Made by a program: the position numbers and the translations under genes | Notes under the pieces: model-generated | Told to the model about the DNA's origin: nothing | Seen by the model: the letters and a program-made list of their open reading frames with translations, nothing else | Database searches by the model: none | Shown here: in pieces, positions 1 to 7,402 of the stretch | Position numbering within the stretch: the first letter of the stretch is position 1 | How the letters are laid out: every line of letters begins with the position of its first letter | Source: Flavobacterium sp. | Lineage (GTDB): Bacteria; Bacteroidota; Bacteroidia; Flavobacteriales; Flavobacteriaceae | Direction: 5' to 3' | DNA: 8,475 bases | Assembly: GCA_005792865.1 (NCBI GenBank) | Contig: SXQR01000089.1 | Span: forward strand, 1-8,475

Positions 1-654
1 CTTCAATCCCGAAAAACTGAAATCCAGGCCCGGGATCCGGGGCTTGGGGAATGCAAAGGCGTGCGGATTCCCTGATTGCGCATGTTTGTCCACAAGGGGT
101 CCGCCGGGGTAGGGAAGGCCCAGTATCTTCGCGGTCTTGTCAAAGGCTTCGCCGACGGCATCGTCCGTGGTCTCGCCGATCACTTCCATCGTAAAATAGT
201 CGTCCACCCGGACGATCTGCGTGTGCCCGCCGCTGATGGTCAGGGCAAGGAACGGAAATTCGGGTTTGTCGAATCCGGGCTCGTCGATGAAGTGGGCCAG
301 GATGTGCGCCTGCATGTGATTGACGGCGATGAGCGGTATCCCCAGCGACATTGCCGCCGACTTGGCAAACGAGGAACCCACCAAAAGCGAACCCATCAGG
401 CCGGGCCCCTGCGTAAAGGCAATGGCATCCAGATCCCGGTAGCCGATCCCGGCCCGAGAAAGCGCGGTGGCCACAACGGGCACGATGTTCTGCTGATGCG
501 CGCGCGAGGCAAGTTCCGGGACCACGCCGCCAAATTCGCGGTGGACGAGTTGCCCGGCCACAACATTGGAAAGGACTTTGCCGTTTTCCATTACCGCGGC
601 TGCCGTGTCATCGCATGAACTTTCCAGTGCCAGAATACGGATTGGAGCCGCCAT
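1..654 (-). CDS. tsaD: tRNA N6-adenosine threonylcarbamoyltransferase TsaD (N-terminal 218 codons, 3' end outside window)
   Basis: TsaD transfers the threonylcarbamoyl group from TC-AMP to N6 of A37 in tRNAs that read ANN codons, working in the cytoplasm with TsaB and TsaE. Reading the minus strand from the ATG at 654-652 gives an uninterrupted frame to the window edge. The ASKHA-type start is visible (LALESSCDDTAAAV, residues 8-21), followed by GGVVPELASR (42-51), the GPGLMGSLLVG loop (83-93), the metal-binding HMQAH motif (113-117) and the SGGHTQ nucleotide-site motif (141-146). The family is usually about 335-345 residues, so about one third is missing only because the window ends. The start matches the family N terminus, and the leader before it is A/T-rich with no Shine-Dalgarno sequence. 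The gene is divergent from tamB. The identification is secure. Confidence 0.97.
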   Translation of the reverse strand, partial: MAAPIRILALESSCDDTAAAVMENGKVLSNVVAGQLVHREFGGVVPELASRAHQQNIVPVVATALSRAGIGYRDLDAIAFTQGPGLMGSLLVGSSFAKSAAMSLGIPLIAVNHMQAHILAHFIDEPGFDKPEFPFLALTISGGHTQIVRVDDYFTMEVIGETTDDAVGEAFDKTAKILGLPYPGGPLVDKHAQSGNPHAFAFPKPRIPGLDFSFSGLK

Positions 655-709
655 AATTTAGTATTTAAATAAAAGGAATGCCGTTAAAATGCATATTTTT
701 ACGGCACGG

Positions 710-744
710 CAAAAATATTGAATTTTTCGGCAGGCCGCCCCAAA
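710..744 (-). promoter_or_regulatory. Bacteroidota-type promoter for tsaD
   Basis: On the minus strand a TTTG (744-741) is followed after a 23-base spacer by TATTTTTG (717-710), a perfect match to the Bacteroidota -7 consensus TAnnTTTG; TTTG is the usual -33 element. The spacer is at the long end of the accepted range. Transcription would start near 703-705, giving a leader of about 50 bases before the tsaD ATG. The motif match is seen directly; promoter activity is inferred. I found no equally good match on the plus strand for tamB: only TAAATTTA (750-757) and TATTTTTA (694-701), each one base off and without a -33 box at the right distance. Confidence 0.5.
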
Positions 745-803
745 TGCGGTAAATTTAAAGGTAACTTAATCAGCGGGCTATCAAAAGGATTAGGAAAATA
801 ATT

Positions 804-3800
804 GTGCGGTCCCTCGTGGGATTGATCCTGCTCTTGCTCCTGCTTGCGGCCGCCCTCTCATTACCGGTCGTCCAGACAAGGCTCGGCCAGTACGTGACCG
901 GCCGCATCAACGCCGGTTACGGCACCGACATTACCATAGGCCGGGTGGCGCTCACTCCTTTTGGCGGCGTACGCTTTCGGGAGGTCATGATCCGGGACCA
1001 CCATCGGGACACGCTGATCTACGCCAGGCGCATCCACACCAATGTACTCAGTTTCAAAAAACTGTATGGCGGTGACCTGTTGTTTGGCGATATCCGCGCT
1101 AACAATATCTTCCTCAAGATTAAGATATACAAGGGCGAAAAAGATTCGAGCCTGGACAAATTTGTGGCACTGTTCGATTCGGGCAAGCCTTCCACGAAAC
1201 CGTTTTTGATGGAGGCCAGGACCGTCGCGGTCGAGGGCGGCAGGTTCGCCATGTACGATTACAACCTGTCGGAACCCAAAACGCTGGAAGTTTACGGCCT
1301 CAATGCCAGCCTTAAGAAAATGCGCCTGTACGGCCCCGAAATCACGATGGGCATCGACCGGATGTCCTTCATGCACCACCGTGGTCTGGAAGTGCGCAAC
1401 CTCGTGGCCGATTTCACCTACACCAAAAAGAACATCCTGCTCAGGAAGCTCGACCTGGAGACCAAATTTTCCAAGCTTCGCGGCGATGTGGCGCTGCTTT
1501 ACTCGCGTGAGGATTTCAGTGATTTCAACAATAAAGTGCGATTTGACATCAGGGTTGACGATGCATCCGTGGCCACCAATGACATCCGGTATTTTTACGA
1601 TGAATTGGGCCAGGACAGGCAGTTCAGGTTCAAATCGAGGCTTCGCGGGACGCTCAATGACTTTACGGCAACCTCGCTGGACCTGGCCATCGGCGGGTCT
1701 GAAATCAATGGCGACGTGAGGTTTGTCAACTTGCTTGCAAGGGAAAAGCCTTTCCGGATCAAGGGCGATTTTGACAGGCTTTCATCGGATTATGCCACGC
1801 TCACCGGGTTGCTACCCAATGTTTTGGGAAAGAGGTTGCCCACCTCGATGCGGAAACTTGGCAAATTCACCCTGCGCGGCGATGCCGATATTACCGCGAC
1901 CGCAATTTCTGCCGATTTCTATATGACCACCGCGCTCGGCAACGTGCAATCGGACCTGGAAATCACCAACATCGACGACATTGACCGCGCCTCCTACAAC
2001 GGTTACGTGATCATGGAGCAGTTTGACCTTGGACAGTTCCTGGGTAGGACCGATCTGGGCAAGGTCACGCTCAATGTGGATATCGACGGGCAGGGTTTCA
2101 ACGAGAAATACCTCAATACGACCGTTACCGGCGATGTTTACCGCATTTGGTACAATGGATACGGGTTTACCAACATCGTGGTCAACGGCAAATTCAAGAA
2201 GCCCGTTTTCGAGGGCAGCCTGGTTGTGAACGACCCCAACCTTTTCATGGATTTTGACGGGTCGGTCAACCTGGCCAAAAAGGACATGCTACTGGATTTC
2301 CATACGCAGATCGATTATGCCGACCTGGTGAAACTCAGGCTTGTCAAAACCGACTCGGTCTCTATTTTCAAGGGCGACATCCGGATGCAGGTCTCGGGCA
2401 ATACCATCGACGACATGCGCGGCAACGTCTTCATTACCGAAACTTCCTTCCAGAACGGCCGTGACACGTATTTCTTTGATGATTTCGCCGTCAATTCGGA
2501 TTTTGACGCGCAGGGTGTCCGCACGATTTCGGTCAATTCGCCCGACATCATCAACGGTACCGTCGTGGGCAAGTTCCAGTTCAGGAACGTGCGCAAGATG
2601 ATCGAGAATTCGCTGGGAAGCCTTTACGCGAATTATTCGCCCAACAAGATCCCGCCGGGACAGTTCATGCGATTCAACTTTTCGGTCTACAACAAGATCC
2701 TCGAGATTTTCGTCCCGGGCATCGCGGTGGGCGAGAACACCACGGTAAGCGGCAACATCAATTCGGACCTGGACGAGTTCAGGCTCAACTTCTCGTCACC
2801 CCAGATCGAGGCTTTCAGCAACAAGTTCCATCGGGTCAACCTCCGGCTGGACAACAAGAACCCGTTGTACAACGCCTTTATCGAGATGGATTCCATCCGC
2901 ACTAAATATTACAAGATTTCCGATTTCAGCCTGATCAACGTCACCGCCAATGACACGCTTTTCGTGCGTTCGGAATTCAAGGGCGGCGAGCAGGCGCAGG
3001 ATTTCTACAACCTGAACCTCTACCACACCATCGACGAGAAGCGGCAAAGCGTCGTGGGCATCAGCAAATCCGAGCTCAAGTTCAAGGATTACCTCTGGTA
3101 TCTGAACGAGCAGGACAACGACAAAAACAAAGTGGTGTTTGACAAGGCGCTCAAGAATTTCTCTGTGGACAACATCGTGCTTTCCCATGAGAACCAGAGC
3201 ATCGGGCTCCACGGTACGCTCAGCGGCCTGCAGGAAAAGGACCTGCAGCTGACGTTCCGGGAAATCGAATTGAACAAGGTCACGCCGACATTGAGCAATT
3301 TCACCATTGGGGGCAGCCTGAACGGTTCGGTGGAGGTACGCCAGCAAAAGAACATTTACAAACCCACGGCATCGCTTATAGTTGACGGGCTCACGGCCAA
3401 CGGCGTGGAACTCGGCAAACTCGACATTGACATCACGGGCGACGATTCCTTCCGGCGCTTTTTCGTGACTTCCTCACTGCAGAACAAGGACGTCGAGGCC
3501 TTTACGGCGTCGGGGACGCTCTCGGTCGAGCAGGCTGCGACGGTCGCCGACGTGGACCTGCGCTTCAACCGGTTCAACCTCGCCTCGCTGAGTTCGCTGG
3601 GCGGCGATATCATTACCAATATCAAGGGGTTTGCCTCGGGCACCGCCAGGATCGAAGGCAATCTCAACGATCCCGAGATCAATGGGCGGCTTTTCCTTGA
3701 CGATTCGGGGCTGACGGTACCGTACCTGAACGTGTCGTATGAACTGGGCGCCAAATCCATCGTGGATGTGACCGAAACCTCGTTCTTGATCCGCAATTCG

Positions 3801-5264
3801 GTGTTGATCGACCCCAAGTACGAGACCACGGGCGTATTGTCGGGCAAGGTGACGCACGAGAAGTTTTCCGACTGGGTCCTGGACCTTGAGATCGCCTCCG
3901 ACCGCATGCTGGTACTCGATACCCAGGACAGCGAGGACGCGGCCTATTACGGTACGGCCTTCATCGACGGGAGCGCCACCATCACGGGGCCGGCGACCGG
4001 GCTGATGATCCAGGTGGACGCCGAATCTGAAAAAGGCACCTCGATCAAGATTCCCATCAACGATGCGGAGGCGGCGGGCACCGGCAGCTACATCCACTTC
4101 TTGACCGAAAAGGAAAAATACAACCTCAATCCGGGGACGGAAGCGACGCGCAATTACAACGGGCTGGAGCTTCGTTTTGAATTCGATATCGACGAGGACG
4201 CCGAGATCGAGGTGATCCTGGACCGCAGTACCGGGCACGGCATGAGGGGGCGCGGCCGGGGCGTTCTGTCTTTCCAGATCAACACGCTTGGGAAGTTCAA
4301 CATGTGGGGCGATTTCCAGGTCTATGAAGGCATCTATAATTTCAAGTACGGCGGCCTGATCGACAAAAAGTTCCAGGTCAAGAAATTCTCCTCGATCGTG
4401 TGGGAAGGCGACCCGATGCGCGCCGTGCTGAACCTTGAGGCGATCTACAAGACCACGGCGAACCCGGCGGTACTGCTGGAAAATCCATCGTTCAACAAGA
4501 AAGTGCCGGTGGAGGTCGCGATCGGGATCCGGGGCAACCTTGCCACGCCCGAACCCGATTTCAACATCAATTTCCCCACGGTTTCGTCGGTATTGAAATC
4601 GGAGATCCAATACAGGCTGGACGACCGTGACACGCGGCAGACACAAGCCCTTTACCTGCTTTCTTCCGGCGGCTTCCTCAGCCCTGAAGGCGTGAGCCAG
4701 AGCGATTTCGCGGGCAATTTCTTTGAGCGCGCGAGTGGTTTGTTCAACGATATTTTCTCTGATGCCGACGGAAAACTCAACATCGGTATCGATTATGTCT
4801 CGCCTGACAGGCGTCCCGGGCTTGAAACCGAAGGCCGAGTGGGGTTCACGCTTTCCACCAAGGTCAGCGAGCGGATTACCGTCAACGGAAAGGTGGGGGT
4901 TCCCGTGGGCGGGATCAATGAATCGGCCATCGTGGGCGACGTGGAACTCCAATACCGCGTCAATGAGGACGGAACGCTCAACCTTCGCGTGTTCAACCGC
5001 GAGAACGACATCAATTACATCGGGCAGGGCATCGGATACACGCAGGGCGTCGGGCTTACCTATGAGGTGGATTTTGACACCTTCCGCGAGTTCGCCAACC
5101 GCATATTCAAGAACATGAAGATCGACAAGCTGCCGTCGGCCGAAAGCGTTGACGATATGCCCGATTCGGACGTCGTCCCGGATTTCATCGAAATCGAAGG
5201 CCCGCAGGAAGTACCCGTCAAGCCCAATGTGAACAAGGAAGCGGTGCCGCCAACGGAGGACTAG
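804..5264 (+). CDS. tamB: Translocation and assembly module protein TamB (DUF490 / TamB domain)
   Basis: TamB is anchored in the inner membrane and spans the periplasm as a long beta-structured groove. It is implicated in outer-membrane protein assembly and in phospholipid transport to the outer membrane, and in Bacteroidota it is thought to partner a TamA-like outer-membrane protein. The 1486-residue product has a single hydrophobic anchor at residues 4-20 (LVGLILLLLLLAAALSL), then the family's N-terminal motif GYGTDITIGRVAL, a long repetitive beta-rich middle, and the conserved C-terminal TamB domain. Signatures in that domain are the glycine/arginine stretch at about 1144-1155, NMWGDFQVYEGIYNFKYGG from 1166, and FNINFPTVSSVLKSEIQYRL further on. 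From about residue 1440 there is an acidic, proline-containing tail. The GTG at 804 is the first standard start after the in-frame stop at 762-764, but the true start may lie slightly upstream. The length is normal for the family and I see no frameshift. Confidence 0.93.
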   Translation: MRSLVGLILLLLLLAAALSLPVVQTRLGQYVTGRINAGYGTDITIGRVALTPFGGVRFREVMIRDHHRDTLIYARRIHTNVLSFKKLYGGDLLFGDIRANNIFLKIKIYKGEKDSSLDKFVALFDSGKPSTKPFLMEARTVAVEGGRFAMYDYNLSEPKTLEVYGLNASLKKMRLYGPEITMGIDRMSFMHHRGLEVRNLVADFTYTKKNILLRKLDLETKFSKLRGDVALLYSREDFSDFNNKVRFDIRVDDASVATNDIRYFYDELGQDRQFRFKSRLRGTLNDFTATSLDLAIGGSEINGDVRFVNLLAREKPFRIKGDFDRLSSDYATLTGLLPNVLGKRLPTSMRKLGKFTLRGDADITATAISADFYMTTALGNVQSDLEITNIDDIDRASYNGYVIMEQFDLGQFLGRTDLGKVTLNVDIDGQGFNEKYLNTTVTGDVYRIWYNGYGFTNIVVNGKFKKPVFEGSLVVNDPNLFMDFDGSVNLAKKDMLLDFHTQIDYADLVKLRLVKTDSVSIFKGDIRMQVSGNTIDDMRGNVFITETSFQNGRDTYFFDDFAVNSDFDAQGVRTISVNSPDIINGTVVGKFQFRNVRKMIENSLGSLYANYSPNKIPPGQFMRFNFSVYNKILEIFVPGIAVGENTTVSGNINSDLDEFRLNFSSPQIEAFSNKFHRVNLRLDNKNPLYNAFIEMDSIRTKYYKISDFSLINVTANDTLFVRSEFKGGEQAQDFYNLNLYHTIDEKRQSVVGISKSELKFKDYLWYLNEQDNDKNKVVFDKALKNFSVDNIVLSHENQSIGLHGTLSGLQEKDLQLTFREIELNKVTPTLSNFTIGGSLNGSVEVRQQKNIYKPTASLIVDGLTANGVELGKLDIDITGDDSFRRFFVTSSLQNKDVEAFTASGTLSVEQAATVADVDLRFNRFNLASLSSLGGDIITNIKGFASGTARIEGNLNDPEINGRLFLDDSGLTVPYLNVSYELGAKSIVDVTETSFLIRNSVLIDPKYETTGVLSGKVTHEKFSDWVLDLEIASDRMLVLDTQDSEDAAYYGTAFIDGSATITGPATGLMIQVDAESEKGTSIKIPINDAEAAGTGSYIHFLTEKEKYNLNPGTEATRNYNGLELRFEFDIDEDAEIEVILDRSTGHGMRGRGRGVLSFQINTLGKFNMWGDFQVYEGIYNFKYGGLIDKKFQVKKFSSIVWEGDPMRAVLNLEAIYKTTANPAVLLENPSFNKKVPVEVAIGIRGNLATPEPDFNINFPTVSSVLKSEIQYRLDDRDTRQTQALYLLSSGGFLSPEGVSQSDFAGNFFERASGLFNDIFSDADGKLNIGIDYVSPDRRPGLETEGRVGFTLSTKVSERITVNGKVGVPVGGINESAIVGDVELQYRVNEDGTLNLRVFNRENDINYIGQGIGYTQGVGLTYEVDFDTFREFANRIFKNMKIDKLPSAESVDDMPDSDVVPDFIEIEGPQEVPVKPNVNKEAVPPTED

Positions 5265-5343
5265 AATTATATTTTTATTGGGAACGTCCCATTTGATTAT
5301 TTCAGAAATTGCAGAGGCTACCCTACGGCGATAAACCTTTGAT

Positions 5344-7173
5344 ATGGAAAACGCCAATCATCCCAATTACGGCCTTTCTAAAAGCCGCGAGGACCTCCAC
5401 GATGACGAATCCCTGATTTCCAATCCCATACCGCGCGCGGTGATGCGGCCCAAGACGGCCGTCCTGCTTGACGGGGCCTGGCGATTTGCGATCGACGCCG
5501 AAGACCGCGGCATGCGCGACGGCTGGCACCTTGGGCACCAGTACGGCGACTCGGCAGACTGGCCGGGCTCGATCGAGGAACACATTGCCAAGGCCAAGGG
5601 CGAAGTGAACCAGAACACCTGGCAGGACAAGGTGGTCGTTTGGTACGAACGCGATTTTCCGCTTCCCGAACGCGAAGGGGGAAAAAGCTGCGACATGCTC
5701 CAGCTCACCTTTGGGGCGTGCGGTTACGAGACGCGGGTGTGGCTCAACGGGCTTCCGCTAAAGACCATAAACGGTGAGGAAGCGCACATGGGCAAGTACA
5801 CCTCTTTTTCCTATGAACTTTCGGAGACGCTGCTTCGGCCCGTGAACCGGATAACGGTCAGGATCGAGGACAATATGGACGCCGAGGTTCCGCGCGGAAA
5901 GCAGGAATCACATGTTTACAAACGCGGTGGAATCTGGTACCAGACGCATTCCGGGGCGGTGAGGAGCATCTGGCTGGAGACCGTGGAGCGCAACAGGCTT
6001 CGGTCAAGGGTAGGCGTGGTGAGCATCGTCGAGGACAACCTAGTCCGTTTCAATTTCACGGCGCGCATCCACGATCCGGGGCATTATATTATCCGACTCA
6101 AAATCTACAATGCAAAGCAAGAGGACGAGAATCCGATCGCGCAGGACGAATTTCCTTTGCGGCTGGAGGCCGGCCAGAAGAGGCAACGCCTGGTGATGGA
6201 AATTCCGGATGCGCAACTTTGGTCTCCCGAAAATCCGCACCTGTACCGGCTCGTTGCCCAACTCGTGGATTCGGAAGGATATGCCGCCGAGATCGAGACC
6301 AAATTCGGTTTGCGCAAAATCGAATCCCGCGGGAGCCAGATCTATCTCAACAATAAAAGCATCTACCTGGACGGCATCCTCTACCAGCCAGGAGCCGCGA
6401 CCTATGAGGAAGTCCGCAAGCACATGTTCGCGATGAAGGAATTGGGGTGCAACCTGGTGCGGATACACATTGCGGGTGTCGATCCGCGCATCTACAACCT
6501 TGCCGACAAGATGGGGATGCTGCTGTGGGTGGAAGTGCCGAGCCCGCATTCGTCAAGCCCAAAAAGCCGCAGGAACCACCGTGCCGAACTCCTCAAGATG
6601 CTCGCCCTGATCGGGACGCACCCGTCGGTGGTGATCTGGAGCCTTTACAATGAGGATTGGGGCATCCAGGATGTGGCCACGAATCCCGAAACCCGTTTTT
6701 ACGTCATGGACACTTACCACCTCATGCAGATCCTTTTCCCGCAATTCCTCGTGGTAGACAACGACGGCTGGCAGCACATCTCGCATGAAGGCCGGCTAAA
6801 ATCGGATATCCTAACGGCACATCTCTACACGCCGGATCTAAATCACTGGAATCATCTGCTTGATGAGCTCGTCCGCGGAAACATGGACACGGTAGCTGCT
6901 TTTCCGCTTGTGGTGGGCGACCCGTATTTCTTTAGGAAACAGGTTCCGCTTGTGGTGAGCGAATGGGGCGGATTCGGTTTTGCCAATTACGGCGGGCCGG
7001 ACGACCTGGACAGCCGCGCCGACCAGATCGCGAAGTTCAAGAAGGAATTGCGAAAGCGCCCTATCGCCGGAGACGTTTACACGCAGGCCACCAACATCGA
7101 GGATGAGCAGAACGGCATCATCGATGAGCACACGGGGGAATTGTGGGTGCCGAAGGGAATTCTAAAGAGCTAG
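5344..7173 (+). CDS. Glycoside hydrolase family 2 protein, predicted cytoplasmic, substrate unknown
   Basis: This is a retaining beta-glycosidase of the GH2 type, 609 residues. The family order is visible: a jelly-roll sugar-binding domain at about residues 35-215 (DGAWRFAI 43-50, WYERDF 100-105, VWLNG 132-136, GGIWYQTHSGAVRSIWLE 195-212), an Ig-like domain at about 220-325 (LWSPENPHLY 292-301), and a TIM barrel from about 327 to the end. The acid/base residue should be Glu437 in SLYNEDWG and the nucleophile Glu540 in VVSEWGGFG. Both positions, together with DPRIYNLADKMGMLLW (380-395) and DNDGWQH (472-478), resemble a GH2 subgroup distinct from LacZ and from classical beta-glucuronidases. There is no signal peptide, lipobox or membrane segment, so it should act in the cytoplasm. 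It follows tamB by 79 bp on the same strand, with no polysaccharide-utilisation genes beside it. Galactosidase, glucuronidase or mannosidase activity cannot be decided from the sequence. Confidence 0.88.
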   Translation: MENANHPNYGLSKSREDLHDDESLISNPIPRAVMRPKTAVLLDGAWRFAIDAEDRGMRDGWHLGHQYGDSADWPGSIEEHIAKAKGEVNQNTWQDKVVVWYERDFPLPEREGGKSCDMLQLTFGACGYETRVWLNGLPLKTINGEEAHMGKYTSFSYELSETLLRPVNRITVRIEDNMDAEVPRGKQESHVYKRGGIWYQTHSGAVRSIWLETVERNRLRSRVGVVSIVEDNLVRFNFTARIHDPGHYIIRLKIYNAKQEDENPIAQDEFPLRLEAGQKRQRLVMEIPDAQLWSPENPHLYRLVAQLVDSEGYAAEIETKFGLRKIESRGSQIYLNNKSIYLDGILYQPGAATYEEVRKHMFAMKELGCNLVRIHIAGVDPRIYNLADKMGMLLWVEVPSPHSSSPKSRRNHRAELLKMLALIGTHPSVVIWSLYNEDWGIQDVATNPETRFYVMDTYHLMQILFPQFLVVDNDGWQHISHEGRLKSDILTAHLYTPDLNHWNHLLDELVRGNMDTVAAFPLVVGDPYFFRKQVPLVVSEWGGFGFANYGGPDDLDSRADQIAKFKKELRKRPIAGDVYTQATNIEDEQNGIIDEHTGELWVPKGILKS

Positions 7174-7182
7174 TGAAGCGGT

Positions 7183-7231
7183 GGTCGTCGGTCGTCGGTC
7201 ATCAGTTATCAGTCGTCAGTCATCAGTGGTC
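7183..7231. repeat. Heptanucleotide tandem repeat, seven units, consensus RGTCRTC
   Basis: Ten bases after the GH2 stop codon there are seven consecutive 7-base units: GGTCGTC, GGTCGTC, GGTCATC, AGTTATC, AGTCGTC, AGTCATC, AGTGGTC. Most variation is purine-for-purine or pyrimidine-for-pyrimidine, and the period stays exactly 7 with no insertions. This is the pattern called short tandemly repeated repetitive sequence, best known from cyanobacterial intergenic regions. It has no spacers, so it is not CRISPR, and it is non-coding here. Confidence 0.85.
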
Positions 7232-7349
7232 AATAATTAGCATCGGAACTGATTAAATGTACCCGGGTTTAACTATGCTGTTTTGCCGTACCCAAAGTGC
7301 GCAACGTATCGGGAAAGTTCATCTTAACTGAATCTTTATTAGAAACTTC

Positions 7350-7377
7350 ATTGGACGTTCGACATTCGACATTCGAC
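7350..7377. repeat. Second heptanucleotide tandem repeat, four units, consensus ATTCGAC
   Basis: Four adjacent 7-base units read ATTGGAC, GTTCGAC, ATTCGAC, ATTCGAC. The first two each differ from the consensus by one base. The array ends immediately at the A-tract that forms the T-run side of the yebC terminator. It shares the 7-base period of the array at 7183-7231 in the same intergenic gap, but the unit sequence is different. Confidence 0.8.
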
Positions 7378-7402
7378 AAAAAAAACCGCTTGTCGCGGTT
7401 TT
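7378..7402 (-). terminator. Rho-independent terminator of the gcvT-yebC transcript
   Basis: Read on the minus strand, an 8-bp perfect stem AAAACCGC / GCGGTTTT (7402-7395 and 7389-7382) encloses a 5-base loop GACAA. The T-run reaches 8 T's counting the stem's own four. The stem starts within the yebC stop codon (7403-7401). On the plus strand the same hairpin is followed by TTTTAATTTT, counting the T's of the stem, so it may also stop transcripts arriving from the GH2 gene, less efficiently. The structure is seen directly; bidirectional use is inferred. Confidence 0.85.

Noticed and set aside
76..618. A 180-codon plus-strand open frame at the left end
   Set aside because: It is the complement of tsaD, which carries all the family motifs on the other strand.
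678..752. A 24-codon reading frame starting with ATG in the tsaD-tamB spacer, possibly a tamB leader peptide
   Set aside because: It overlaps the tsaD promoter elements, has no ribosome-binding support and no recognisable peptide; chance is enough.
5279..5291. A small hairpin (GGGA-ACG-TCCC, with one flanking T-A pair) after tamB as a terminator
   Set aside because: The stem is only 5 bp and no T-run follows it, so it is unlikely to terminate transcription.
3474..5357. A 627-codon open frame antisense to the 3' half of tamB
   Set aside because: It lies opposite strongly conserved TamB sequence and its translation shows no recognisable domain. Long antisense frames are expected opposite G+C-rich third-position coding sequence.
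7261..7268. The 8-bp palindrome ACCCGGGT as an operator
   Set aside because: It is isolated, not extended by flanking symmetry, and not placed before any gene start.
7269..7322. A 17-residue minus-strand reading frame in the GH2-yebC gap
   Set aside because: It is too short, lies beyond the yebC terminator with no promoter in view, and has no signal or toxin-like character.
7183..7377. CRISPR array or mobile-element ends suggested by repeats in the convergent gap
   Set aside because: The units are 7 bases with no spacers, there are no terminal inverted repeats and no transposase or integrase in the window.
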